Source of the DNA: CAYZMS01 sp964479625
GTDB lineage: Bacteria; Bacteroidota; Bacteroidia; Chitinophagales; Saprospiraceae
Assembly (NCBI GenBank): GCA_964479625.1
Contig: CAYZMS010000030.1
Span: forward strand, 1 to 45,804
Direction: 5' to 3'
DNA length: 45,804 nt
The notes under the pieces were generated by a model that saw nothing but the letters and a program-made list of their open reading frames with translations, made no database searches and was not told the DNA's origin. The position numbers and the translations under genes were made by a program. Positions 6,797-16,012 of the stretch are shown here, one piece after another. Position 1 is the stretch's first letter; each line of letters opens with the position of its first letter.

Positions 6797-9235
6797 ATGA
6801 AAAAAAGACAATTACTGACCTCCCTTTTTATGGTGTTAACCTGCCTGGTACAAGCACAGCAAGGCTTTATAGAAGGCATCTTAATAGATGGGGCTTCCGG
6901 TAATCCGCTTTCCTTTGCCAACATATCTGTGCTGAGCCCCGCCGACAGTGCCCTGATCACCGGTGGGGTTACAGAAGATGACGGCAGTTTTCGAATTCCG
7001 GTAGCTCCCGGGGTCTATATGGTGCGTTTCGACTTTATCTCCTACAGGCCTGAATATCGAAATAACCTCCGGGTTGAAGCAAATGAGACGGTAACTGTCG
7101 AAACTATTACCCTGGCGTCCGATGCAGAAGTATTACAAGAAGTAGAGGTTCGGGCGGAAAAAAGTCAGCTTGAAATGCGCATGGACAAAAAGGTGTTCAA
7201 CGTCGGGAAAGACCTGGCAAGTACCAGTGGCTCAGCCCAGGATGTACTAGATAACATACCCTCCGTCCAGGTAGATATTGAGGGCGGTGTTAGCCTAAGA
7301 GGTAATAGCGGTGTTCGAATATTGATCAATGGTAGACCCTCCGGGTTGGTAGGCGTTGGAAACGCCGACGGGTTGCGCTCCCTGCCGGCCAACCTGATCG
7401 AACGAGTGGAGGTCATTACCAACCCATCCGCTCGCTACGAAGCAGAAGGCAATGTCGGGATCATTAATATTATTCTGAAACAGGATCGCCGCAGAGGGCT
7501 GAACGGGGCCTTCGACCTCACCGCCGGCTTACCTCAACGCCTCGGTGGCGCCTTTAACCTGAATTACCGAACGGATAAATTGAACTGGTTCGCCAACTTC
7601 GGGATCAACACAAGAACCAGCCCCGGCGAGAATTATACCTATCAGGAATTCTACAATGGTGACACCACCAATATTGTCGAACAAGTTGGTGAACGGGAAA
7701 ATACCGATTGGGAATACACTACCAGAGGTGGTCTGGAATATTTCTTCAATGAATCTAGCATTTTGACGGCCTCCATCACCTGGGAAGATGGAGAAGGAGA
7801 AAACACCTCTGAGCGTCGCTATTCGGAGTTCCTCAATGTTTACCCAGATAACTTTACCGGTTTTTCAGAGAGAAACGAATTTGAGACAGAGGAAGACCCC
7901 GATCTGGAATACCAAATAACCTACGAAAAGACCTATAACAATGACCGGGAACATCGCTGGTCAACGGTTTTCCAACATCGTAACACCACCGATCGGGAGG
8001 AAGCCGTTTATGAAGAAATCTTCCGAAATGCCGACGGTTCGCCTTCGGATAGGGAGGATCTATTGCAACAGTCGCTGAACGACGAAAGGGAAATAGGCTG
8101 GTTGCTGCAATCTGATTTCACCTTACCTGTCGGTGAAGAAGGACTTTTTGAAATGGGCTATCGGGGTTCCTTGCGGTTTATCAATAATGATTTCAAAGTA
8201 GAGGAATGGAATGGGGAGGAGTTTGAGGTTTTTCCCGGCCTAACCAATGATTTCAACTATGATGAGAACATCCAGGCCGCTTATCTGCTTTTTGGCGACA
8301 AACCCGGCCGCATTTCCTATCAGACTGGTTTACGGGCCGAGTATTCCTATGTACTCACTCAATTGGAAACAACCGGAGAAGAAAATGAACAGGAGTACTG
8401 GAACCTCTTCCCTACCGCTCATTTAACTTACGAGCTCAATCCTTCCAATAGTCTTCAACTAAGCTATGCACGCCGGATCCGCCGCCCCCGCTTCTGGTGG
8501 TTGAACCCCTTTTTCAGCTTTGCCGATTCCCGGAACATCCGCCGGGGGAACCCCAACCTGCAACCCGAGTTTACCGATGCCTACGAGTTAAGTCACATCA
8601 AATACTGGGATAATTTCAACTTGAGCTCCAGCATTTATTACCGGCACACCACGAGGGTGGTGCAGCGCATTCAAACCCTTGTTGAACAAGACGGGCAGCT
8701 CATTACCGTTAGCCAACCCGAAAACCTGGCTACAGAGGACGCTTATGGCCTTGAAGTTATTTTCTCCGGTGATCCCCTGGAATGGTTGAACCTGAATGCC
8801 AACTTTAACTTCTATCGCTCGATCATCGACGGTAGCAACCTGGAAAGTGAACTGGACCAGGATACTTACACCTGGTTTGCCCGGCTAAATTCCCGCTTTG
8901 ATGTGGGGGAGCAGACCATGGTTCAATTCCGTTTCAATTATCGGGCCCCTCAAGAGACCACCCAGGGTAGCCAGGAAGGTAATTCTTCCATAGACCTTGC
9001 CATTAGCCACGATTTTTGGGGAGAACGGGCTACCCTGACCCTCAGTGCACGGGATATTTATAACGGTCGTATTCGCATCAGCGAAACCGAATCGCCCACC
9101 TTTTACTCTTATGAAGAAAACCAATGGCGCAGACGTCAATCGCTGGTCGCTACCTTTAACTACCGGTTGAATCAGCAAAAGCGTCGTGGTGGCCGGGGAG
9201 GTGGTGATTTTGATGGTGGCGGAGATGACTTTTAG
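6797..9235 (+). CDS. Outer-membrane beta-barrel receptor (CarboxypepD_reg + plug + OMP_b-brl_3)
   Basis: The likely start is the ATG at 6797, which puts MKKRQLLTSLFMVLTCLVQA, a clean signal peptide, at the N-terminus (812 residues). The upstream in-frame ATG at 6761 would add 12 charged residues. After cleavage comes a carboxypeptidase-regulatory beta-sandwich (about 23-105: FIEGILIDGASGNPLSFANI). A TonB plug follows (about 125-215, with SLRGNSGVRILINGRPSG and ERVEVITNPSARYEAEG), then a barrel of the OMP_b-brl_3 type. The C-terminus is a Gly/Asp-rich tail after the final strand, unusual because barrels normally end on an aromatic. No T9SS tail is present. The substrate is unknown, and no SusD-like partner is nearby. 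Confidence 0.9.
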   Translation: MKKRQLLTSLFMVLTCLVQAQQGFIEGILIDGASGNPLSFANISVLSPADSALITGGVTEDDGSFRIPVAPGVYMVRFDFISYRPEYRNNLRVEANETVTVETITLASDAEVLQEVEVRAEKSQLEMRMDKKVFNVGKDLASTSGSAQDVLDNIPSVQVDIEGGVSLRGNSGVRILINGRPSGLVGVGNADGLRSLPANLIERVEVITNPSARYEAEGNVGIINIILKQDRRRGLNGAFDLTAGLPQRLGGAFNLNYRTDKLNWFANFGINTRTSPGENYTYQEFYNGDTTNIVEQVGERENTDWEYTTRGGLEYFFNESSILTASITWEDGEGENTSERRYSEFLNVYPDNFTGFSERNEFETEEDPDLEYQITYEKTYNNDREHRWSTVFQHRNTTDREEAVYEEIFRNADGSPSDREDLLQQSLNDEREIGWLLQSDFTLPVGEEGLFEMGYRGSLRFINNDFKVEEWNGEEFEVFPGLTNDFNYDENIQAAYLLFGDKPGRISYQTGLRAEYSYVLTQLETTGEENEQEYWNLFPTAHLTYELNPSNSLQLSYARRIRRPRFWWLNPFFSFADSRNIRRGNPNLQPEFTDAYELSHIKYWDNFNLSSSIYYRHTTRVVQRIQTLVEQDGQLITVSQPENLATEDAYGLEVIFSGDPLEWLNLNANFNFYRSIIDGSNLESELDQDTYTWFARLNSRFDVGEQTMVQFRFNYRAPQETTQGSQEGNSSIDLAISHDFWGERATLTLSARDIYNGRIRISETESPTFYSYEENQWRRRQSLVATFNYRLNQQKRRGGRGGGDFDGGGDDF

Positions 9236-9240
9236 ATTCA

Positions 9241-9275
9241 GATGCCTCAAGACACTACCGGTGTCTTGAGGCATC
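9241..9275 (+). terminator. Perfect 15-bp hairpin between convergent genes
   Basis: The arms GATGCCTCAAGACAC and GTGTCTTGAGGCATC pair at all 15 positions around the loop TACCG, starting 6 nt after the receptor stop. It lies between that gene and the convergent 1417-residue gene and could stop transcription in either direction. There is no long T-run. The inner GCCTCAA/TTGAGGC recurs in two other hairpins of this window. Confidence 0.75.
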
Positions 9276-9329
9276 CACTCCATAGGGATAAGGAAAAGAT
9301 TGTGCTATCTGCTGCGGATAAACCCGCCC

Positions 9330-12300
9330 TTACAACCGGATAAACCGTTTATAAAGGCGCGCTTCCTCCCCTTCCACCAGTATAGTATATACCCCTGCTT
9401 CCGGAAAATCTTCGGCAGTAAATTGCATGCTTCCAATGCTGTGCACCTCCAGGGTCTGTTCTTTCAGTTTTCTGCCAATAGCATCCAGTAAAGTAATCTG
9501 CAGGCGTTCCCTATGAGGCCAAAAAACCTGCAGGTCTATCGGGCCGGAAGTGGGGTTGGGCCAAATGTTAATTTGAGCTTCCCTGGAAAGGCCCGACGCT
9601 TGAGTTTCAAAGTCCAGGTTAAGGGCTAAGGGCCTTTGTTCGAAAAGGTATAATTCAGGTGCCATGCGTCGATGCCCAAGGTAAAATGCTTCCCGGACCG
9701 TACTGGCTTGCTTTGCCCGGACCTTCAGCCTAGCCAGTTGGGCATCGTGGTTAACAACAGCATTTTGACGGAACCAACTTACCAGCAGGCTACCCTTTGG
9801 ATCCCACTGCCATTCTTCCGGCCGAGTTAAACCGGGTTCAACAGCTATAACCTCCAGTTCTTCCCTGTTCCAATGTAATCCAAATTGAAGCCCTTCGGTT
9901 TGTGCAGCCTGTACTAAGGTTAAAGGAAGCTCATACAGGCCCCCTTCCTCCAGGTTTATATCGGGTAACAGCAAGCCCCGCTCCATTTCAAGCCTCGTTT
10001 GGCGAAGACTTCTACCATCCGGGCCATTGGTTGCACTTCCGTTGACGTCGCCGGATTTAATGGCAATAAAATCACCATACCACCCACCTTCAGGCAGATC
10101 ATTTATATTGTGGACGCGAGCGGAGGGTTCTTCCCAGGGCGCCTCTGGCAGGATCCATCGATATCCGTCTTTGAACAACTGCCAATTGTTGACGGCCAGA
10201 TCAGACTCCAGGTGTAAGATCAACTTGCGGAGCTTGATCAGATCCAGGGTAGTAACGGAACCGGAAGCATTAACATCGGCGGCGAGCAACTGATAAGGGT
10301 TCGAAAAGCGTTCAATACCAAGAATATGCTTACTGATCTTGATCAGGTCGAAAGTAGTCACTCCTGACCGTGGGTCCCCCTGACCAAAACCGGAAACGGA
10401 ATAGTCCAGACCGGCAGGTAAGGCTTCAAAATTAAAGGATCCATTGATATCCGATCGAACCTGCTGTCGTGCGGCTCCGGCTACCTCCATGGTCATACCC
10501 GGTACGGGAACCCCTTCCGGCGTGTAAACAGCTCCAGCTATGGAGCCAGAAACTATGGGGTTGCAGGCAAAGCCAAAATTATCCTGAACCAGAATATAAG
10601 TCGTACAAAACTCGTGATTGGGGCCCCCAAAGCTGCCGTCGGGCTGCAATAAATTAGGGTTGTATCCACTATCCCAGACGTGGATTTCCACATCCAGTAC
10701 GCCCAGATCATCACAGGTAAGGGTGAGTGATTCCTGCCCGACATCGGGTTGTTCACCTACCCGGTTGATGGAAAACCGCAATGGCAGAGAGCAATCGTAA
10801 ATGCGATCCAGGTCTTTCACAAAATCCTTTGCCCATATGGTGAGCGCTCCGCTTTCCAGATCCCCATCGCCGTCTACATCCTGATCCTCTCCCAGCGGCA
10901 TTAGCTCAGCCGCCAGACCATTAAAACAAATGGGTGGCGTAGGAGGGAGGCAATCTTCCACAACAATGGGCACTTTAAGACTGGCCACATTGCCACATCG
11001 GTCACTCACTATGATCTCCACCTCATGATACCCGGTAGGGATATAACCGCCCAGAATGTATTTCGGATAGCGGCCAAAGGTCTGCCAGACCTCCTCGCTG
11101 TAATAGGAAGAGTCCAGTACAATGGAATCCGGCACAAAAACAGTTCGAATATCCAATTCTCCAAAGGCACACTCATCCTCCACTACAAAAGGTACGAACA
11201 TTTCCGCCGTACAATCCAGAAAATCGATACAGACGGGTGGGACCTCTTCAGCAATTATGACCGGTGGTTGATCATCAAAAACTTTAATGACCTGAGTATA
11301 TTCCCAATAGCCCGTAGACCGCAAGCCAGGCGTCAGGTCGCTATCTGTCCAATATCCTTCTGGATTGCCTTCTGCCTTACAGGCATCTCCCCGGGTATTA
11401 GCAGCTGGAAAAGCATTCGTCTCGTCCCCGTCAGCATCCAGATAGGTAGTACTGTCGGGCCGAACAATGACCCAGACCTCCTCCTCTCCCCCATCGCCAT
11501 CGCAGTCAGCATCTCTGGGTACCACAACCGGGTCATCTCCGTCTTCATATTCACACCAGTTGACTACCCGATATTGTCGGAAAACCTTGTAGCACTCTTC
11601 TCCGGTACCTTCGAAGAATTCATCCTCTACAAACATCCCCACCATATCGCAGCCAGTCGACCAGAACTCCACTGAATCTGCAGTGGGCTGCACGCAGTAA
11701 TTGTCATAATCTCTTGGAAATTTGATCCGGTAGTTGTGGTAGGGTAAAACCTCCACTAGCTGGGAACAGGTATCCGATCGGTTCCCGTAATAGTCAATGG
11801 CTACAAAACGGCGTTCTACCCAGCCCACCCCGCAAAGATCCAGTCGGGAAATGGGGGGTAGCTCAAAAATGGTCGCACCGCAATTATCCGAGGTGCTTGC
11901 CCGGCCAAAAAGGTTCTGTAAAAGGCTGGTGTCAGCAGCAGTGATCTCGGTTGGGAAGCCTAAACAACTAATGAGCGTATCCGCAGGCGGGATACAATCA
12001 GGGGCTGTTTTATCTTCGATGGAGACCGTTACCCAGCAGGTGTTCTGGTTGCCATTCGCATCCATAGCCCTCAATTGCACTTGCAGCTCCGCTTCGATAT
12101 CGCAGCAATCGAAAAATACAAAAGGCTTCCAGCCACTCAAACTATCTGGGATCGGGCTACAGGCTTGATCCAAGGAATAAGTGCGCTGTATCTCCACATG
12201 GCGCAGCTTACAATTATCTGAACTCCCCTCGTCTACATCCCATGCATCCAGGCGCGCACTTCCCTGATTATCCAGGCTCAGATTGAGATGGTCGTTACAT

Positions 12301-13583
12301 AGGGCAACTGGAGCGACGATATCGGAGGTACAAAGTGTTTTCCAAACGCTGGAGCGATTGCCGCAGGCATCCCACAAATGAAATTTTACTGGATGGCAAC
12401 CCGGTGGAATGTTTTCAATGAGTAAGGGCTCGTCCGTTAATTCAAGTGTTCTCCAGAGGGTACTATCCGGACTGGCACCGGCATCGTAGAAGCTGTATTC
12501 CAGCAGGTAGATTTCCACCAGGCCCCAAAAGCCATTACAATCTTCAGCTACCGGCGGGGGATCTAATCGCCAGCTGCCCTCGCAGTCGGAGGCCGTAGTT
12601 GCGGCCTTGATGGTATCTTCCGGGATCAGCAATTCCGGGGCTAGAATATCACCGACCCGAATGTGTTGCACCAACTCCGCCTGTTCATCCCGGCACCAGT
12701 CCATGATTGTCCAGGTTCGAACTAATTGGTAAGCACCTGGACAGTGGTCCTGTCGTTGATCGGTATAGCTGGCTACATATCCGCAGCTGTCCGGGTCGAG
12801 CAAAAGACTATCCCCACGTTCATTTACCCAATACGGCCAGCCAGAAATGGAAGGGTGAATATTGCCAAATGCATCCGTTAAAATATTATCCGCATCAGAG
12901 CAGGGACCGATGGCAAACTCTTTTTGAATGGTGAAGTCTTCTGCTTCGGGCGTAAGCAATTTGATGATTTGTTCGAACTGAGAACGATTCCCGTAAGAAT
13001 CCTCAGCAAAAAAGGTTCGAAAGATGCGAATAGTGTCACAATCGCTGCGGTCAACCCGATCTGTAAAGGATTCAAGAGGCAACCAATCGCTGTAACAATT
13101 ATCCCGCCAGCGGGCAGTCCCGGTCCATTCCAGGCATTCCGGGTGGTCCAGTAAGCTATCCAGTAGTTCACAAGCAGCTTCCAGGCTGGTATCAGCAGGG
13201 CCTTCAATCTCGGGAGGCGTATTATCCTCTGCGATTACGGTACCGCTGCACTTTTCGAAGGAGCCACAATTGTCCCGACAAACCAACAAATAACGGAAAG
13301 TGCCAGGGCCATCGACACGGGCAGGGGTTTCTGCATTTTGGTCGTCCACCCAAATGCGAAGATCAGAAGGGCTGACCCCTGCCAGGTCAGCCGTAATATT
13401 TTTGGGATCTAGTAAAAATGAACAGTTGCCGTCCAGGCTTACACGAATAGTATCAATGCAAGCAATTTCAAAAGTTTGCCCTTTTTCAAAAACGACCAAA
13501 GCCGGTGCCTCCTCTTTTACATTCCAACTAACAGCCAGGCCTAGCCAAATTCCAAATGGAATTAAGTTAAGTAGTCCTCTCAT
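9330..13583 (-). CDS. Giant T9SS-secreted multidomain protein (HYR-like repeats, dockerin and cohesin-like modules)
   Basis: This 1417-residue protein starts with a signal peptide (MRGLLNLIPFGIWLGLAV). About 1000 residues of repeated Cys-containing beta domains follow, marked by DNTPPEIEGP, DKTAPDCIPP, DDQPPVIIAEE and DxCGNxS phrases typical of HYR/Ig-like repeats. A carboxypeptidase-regulatory module comes next (GSIAGAVYTPEGVPVPGMTM). Two dockerin-like segments follow (TTFDLIKISKHILG and DVNASGSVTTLDLIKLRK), then a cohesin-like region (YELPLTLVQAAQTEGLQFGL, EELEVIAVEPGL). The last ~80 residues are a type A T9SS sorting domain (INIWPNPTSGPIDLQV ... GVYTILVEGE ... LYKRFIRL). It is probably exported by T9SS and attached to the surface or released. 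The ligand is unknown, and it stands alone as a transcription unit. Confidence 0.88.
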   Translation of the reverse strand: MRGLLNLIPFGIWLGLAVSWNVKEEAPALVVFEKGQTFEIACIDTIRVSLDGNCSFLLDPKNITADLAGVSPSDLRIWVDDQNAETPARVDGPGTFRYLLVCRDNCGSFEKCSGTVIAEDNTPPEIEGPADTSLEAACELLDSLLDHPECLEWTGTARWRDNCYSDWLPLESFTDRVDRSDCDTIRIFRTFFAEDSYGNRSQFEQIIKLLTPEAEDFTIQKEFAIGPCSDADNILTDAFGNIHPSISGWPYWVNERGDSLLLDPDSCGYVASYTDQRQDHCPGAYQLVRTWTIMDWCRDEQAELVQHIRVGDILAPELLIPEDTIKAATTASDCEGSWRLDPPPVAEDCNGFWGLVEIYLLEYSFYDAGASPDSTLWRTLELTDEPLLIENIPPGCHPVKFHLWDACGNRSSVWKTLCTSDIVAPVALCNDHLNLSLDNQGSARLDAWDVDEGSSDNCKLRHVEIQRTYSLDQACSPIPDSLSGWKPFVFFDCCDIEAELQVQLRAMDANGNQNTCWVTVSIEDKTAPDCIPPADTLISCLGFPTEITAADTSLLQNLFGRASTSDNCGATIFELPPISRLDLCGVGWVERRFVAIDYYGNRSDTCSQLVEVLPYHNYRIKFPRDYDNYCVQPTADSVEFWSTGCDMVGMFVEDEFFEGTGEECYKVFRQYRVVNWCEYEDGDDPVVVPRDADCDGDGGEEEVWVIVRPDSTTYLDADGDETNAFPAANTRGDACKAEGNPEGYWTDSDLTPGLRSTGYWEYTQVIKVFDDQPPVIIAEEVPPVCIDFLDCTAEMFVPFVVEDECAFGELDIRTVFVPDSIVLDSSYYSEEVWQTFGRYPKYILGGYIPTGYHEVEIIVSDRCGNVASLKVPIVVEDCLPPTPPICFNGLAAELMPLGEDQDVDGDGDLESGALTIWAKDFVKDLDRIYDCSLPLRFSINRVGEQPDVGQESLTLTCDDLGVLDVEIHVWDSGYNPNLLQPDGSFGGPNHEFCTTYILVQDNFGFACNPIVSGSIAGAVYTPEGVPVPGMTMEVAGAARQQVRSDINGSFNFEALPAGLDYSVSGFGQGDPRSGVTTFDLIKISKHILGIERFSNPYQLLAADVNASGSVTTLDLIKLRKLILHLESDLAVNNWQLFKDGYRWILPEAPWEEPSARVHNINDLPEGGWYGDFIAIKSGDVNGSATNGPDGRSLRQTRLEMERGLLLPDINLEEGGLYELPLTLVQAAQTEGLQFGLHWNREELEVIAVEPGLTRPEEWQWDPKGSLLVSWFRQNAVVNHDAQLARLKVRAKQASTVREAFYLGHRRMAPELYLFEQRPLALNLDFETQASGLSREAQINIWPNPTSGPIDLQVFWPHRERLQITLLDAIGRKLKEQTLEVHSIGSMQFTAEDFPEAGVYTILVEGEEARLYKRFIRL

Positions 13584-14335
13584 TTTCCTTCAATTAACCG
13601 AGTTTGTGGGATTATTGCTGCTTCTAATTTATCCTGGCCCGTTCGAAAGATAGGTGTTGCCGCCTCAAGCCAAGGACCTGATCTTAAAGAGGGACGCGGA
13701 AAACAGGTTGCAGTTATTGCTCTCATATTGATCTCGCTCAGCCATTTATTGCCAAAATACGTAAGTAGCCAGACCGAAAAATTCTACCGCAGCTAGTCTT
13801 CGACTACCTCCTTTTGGAGGTGCCTTAATCCAATAATGGCTTGAACACTGGTTGTAGATAATTAATTTAGCAGGAAAGGATTCTTTGAGCTAACCAGAAC
13901 TTATAAAGCATAGCCCGGCTAGTATCCTGCTCGCCAAAATTGACAAAATCGGTCGTTTGGGGAGTATGCCTTCTAAAAGAGAAGGAATAAAATGACCTGA
14001 TCGAAGTGTGTGAAAACACAAACCTGAAGTGAAAAATACCGATTTTGTTCTCTCTCAAAGTTGTTCAAATATACAACTTTTTCTGAATTATCCCTTGTGG
14101 AGCTGTGGACTTAACATTTCAATATCGAAAGGGGAGCCCGCGGTAAATAAGCTACATAGGCCCCCCGATGAAACAATTAGTCATTATGTCCCCTTCAGGA
14201 CAAGCAACTATTCCCATTCCAAGCTATCTTTCAAAAATAGAATCAGGATGGGGAGCTTTTGCCATTTTATAACCTCCTGTACAAGCTGCCCCAACCTTTT
14301 TGCATTGACCTTGTATTCCAATAAATCCGATACCT
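13584..14335. other. Long intergenic region without a convincing gene
   Basis: Open frames here are short or overlap real genes. The longest plus frame, 14029-14532, mostly overlaps the DUF2141 gene in another phase and looks like chance. A small hairpin ACCTCC-TTTT-GGAGGT lies at 13806-13821. The region must hold the promoters of the divergent T9SS gene (minus) and DUF2141 gene (plus). I recognise no RNA gene in it. Confidence 0.45.
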
Positions 14336-14761
14336 GTGCTTTCAATAATCGCTTTATTATTTTGGTTTTGCCCTTTCGAGGGGTCGAATATGCGGCAGGG
14401 ACAATTAAAGCTGGAGGTAGAGAATATTCAGCAGCCGGAAGGCATTATTTGGGTAGGTATCTATCAACAGGACAACTACCTGGTCAAAGAACAGGCCATT
14501 ATCAAAGGCGTAAACGTAACCCAAACAGGTAAGCTGGAGGTAGTAATCGACAGTTTACCCTACGCCACCTATGCCATTGCCCTGTTCCACGATATCAATG
14601 AGAACGGTGAACTCGACCGGAACTTCTTGGGTATTCCATCCGAGCCATATGCCTTTTCTGCACCACCCCGCAGTAAATGGAGGCTTCCCCGCTTCGATGA
14701 GATCGCCTTTCACTTTAATCGCCCCATTGACCAAATGAAAGCGCGATTACAGCATTGGTAG
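14336..14761 (+). CDS. DUF2141 exported protein, paralogue A
   Basis: This 141-residue DUF2141 protein has the family core WVGIYQQ near residue 40, then YATYAIALFHDINENGELDRNFLGIPSEPYAFS (split here as YATYAIALFHD, INENGELDRNFLGIP and SEPYAFS). The DINENGELD loop resembles a calcium-binding DxNxNGxLD loop. The start must be GTG (14336) or a rare codon, because no ATG is available between the upstream in-frame TGA at 14306 and the conserved region; GTG gives a short hydrophobic leader LSIIALLFWF. It is followed after 76 nt by a LytTR regulator on the same strand. Function is unknown; the family is periplasmic or surface. A paralogue lies at 18849. Confidence 0.82.
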   Translation: MLSIIALLFWFCPFEGSNMRQGQLKLEVENIQQPEGIIWVGIYQQDNYLVKEQAIIKGVNVTQTGKLEVVIDSLPYATYAIALFHDINENGELDRNFLGIPSEPYAFSAPPRSKWRLPRFDEIAFHFNRPIDQMKARLQHW

Positions 14762-14837
14762 CTTGCAGGAAAGAGGCCCTGGAATAGATACTTCTTCCTT
14801 TTGCTGGCTTACCTTTACCAGACTATTCTTACGAAGT

Positions 14838-15605
14838 ATGAGAGCCATCATTATCGAAGATGAACTACCCGCCTCTCGGCAACTACAGCGCATGCTGAAG
14901 AAACTAGAGCCCGGGATGGAGATAGTAGCTCAATTAGAATCAATTGAAGCAGCAACTGCCTGGCTTCAGGAGGGCCTTCCCGTTGACCTGGCATTTGCAG
15001 ACATAGAGTTAGCAGATGGGCTGAGCTTTGAAATATTTCAAAAAGTCCAGGTCAGTTTTCCTGTTATTTTCACCACTGCCTATGATCAGTATGCCCTCCG
15101 CGCCTTCAAGGCAAATAGCATCGATTACCTCTTAAAACCGATCGTACAGAAAGAATTGGAGGCCGCCTTAAACCGGTACCAATCCTGGTTTGAACGCCAA
15201 ACCGTCCCGCCAGGCCTTTCTCAAAACTTACTGGAAGAGATCAGCCGCCAGGTGCTGCAACCTGCCCATCGGGAAAGGTTCCTGGTCAAGCAGGGGTCCC
15301 AACTGGCCGTGTTGCCGGTTGACCAGATCGCTTATTGCTATTCCGACGAAGGGGTCACCTTCGCAAGAACCCCAGCGAACAAACGGTATCAGTTGGACTT
15401 TACCCTTGATCAGTTGGAGGATCAATTACCGCAAAAGCAATTTTATCGCATCAATCGTCGTTTGCTTTTATCCTTTTCCTGCATTCGTCAAATTCACACT
15501 TTTTTTAACCAAAGGCTTAAACTCGAATTAAACCCTTCCCCCGACTTTGAAGTCATAGTAAGCAGAGAGCGGGTAGGTGGGTTTAAGGCTTGGTTAGATC
15601 GTTAA
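14838..15605 (+). CDS. LytTR-family response regulator
   Basis: Starting at the ATG at 14838 (MRAIIIEDELPASRQL) gives 255 residues and a proper receiver N-terminus. The in-frame extension to 14763 is not domain-like. The receiver has D8/E9, phospho-acceptor D55 (LAFADIELADG), T80 and K100 (YLLKPI). A LytTR DNA-binding domain occupies about 150-255 (RERFLVKQGSQLAVLPVDQI, FYRINRRLLLSFSCIRQIH). Its natural partner is a LytS-type kinase, and the only one in the window is at 19316 on the other strand. It would act as a transcription factor on direct-repeat targets that I could not identify. Confidence 0.93.
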   Translation: MRAIIIEDELPASRQLQRMLKKLEPGMEIVAQLESIEAATAWLQEGLPVDLAFADIELADGLSFEIFQKVQVSFPVIFTTAYDQYALRAFKANSIDYLLKPIVQKELEAALNRYQSWFERQTVPPGLSQNLLEEISRQVLQPAHRERFLVKQGSQLAVLPVDQIAYCYSDEGVTFARTPANKRYQLDFTLDQLEDQLPQKQFYRINRRLLLSFSCIRQIHTFFNQRLKLELNPSPDFEVIVSRERVGGFKAWLDR

Positions 15606-15806
15606 ACAGGGCCTTAGCCTTCAACGAACAACTTAACAGAATTTTAGGACTAGTTTTCAGGCTTTTGCCCTATATTTGTCTTAAATTTTACTCAAAGAAG
15701 TCCCATCCCTCCTTATTTCCCTTCACCATCCGATTCACTTTAAAGCAGTATCAGGCCTTTTGCCGGCTGCTAAATGAATTTCCCAAAAACACTTAAGCAA
15801 ATACAT

Positions 15807-15944
15807 ATGGATCATAACCCAAGTTCCTGGAAACAATCGGATATAATTTTGGCCTTTATCGTTTTTCTGATCTGCATTCTGGTCGCTCTTTTCTCCCATG
15901 GAGATAATTACGATAAGGTGATCATGAGTATGGGGTTTAAATAA
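15807..15944 (+). CDS. 45-residue single-pass membrane peptide
   Basis: This short frame (MDHNPSSWKQSDIILAFIVF...) has a polar N-terminus, one hydrophobic segment (about residues 13-30, ILAFIVFLICILVALF), and a charged C-terminal tail ending KVIMSMGFK. It begins about 200 nt after the LytTR gene. A Bacteroidota -7 match, TATATTTG, lies at 15671-15678, but no -33 TTTG is at the right distance. Its stop is followed directly by a perfect terminator hairpin, which supports a real transcript end here. No family is recognised; it could be a small regulator of a membrane sensor. Confidence 0.55.
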   Translation: MDHNPSSWKQSDIILAFIVFLICILVALFSHGDNYDKVIMSMGFK

Positions 15945-15981
15945 GGCTGCCTCAAAACGCTTTGGTCATTTTGAGGCAGCC
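15945..15981. terminator. Perfect 13-bp hairpin between convergent units
   Basis: The arms GGCTGCCTCAAAA and TTTTGAGGCAGCC pair at every position around an 11-nt loop. It follows the 45-residue frame directly and precedes the convergent BlaR1-like gene end at 16013. Both strands carry T/A runs at the inner arm, so it can work both ways. The GCCTCAAAA/TTTTGAGGC core matches the hairpin family seen at 5408 and 9241. Confidence 0.7.
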
Positions 15982-16012
15982 CCAGGTTCTTTGATTCACA
16001 AGAGAATAAAGG

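Noticed and set aside
10027..13653. Plus-strand frames of 60-216 codons opposite the giant T9SS gene
   Set aside because: The minus-strand frame is continuous with clear domains; these are chance frames.
14029..14532. A 167-codon plus-strand frame overlapping the start of the DUF2141 gene
   Set aside because: Composition is not protein-like, has no recognisable domain, and the overlapping DUF2141 frame in another phase is clearly the real gene.
15590..15796. A 68-codon frame after the LytTR gene
   Set aside because: It overlaps the LytTR stop, has no family signature, and the 45-codon frame at 15807 fits the terminator better.
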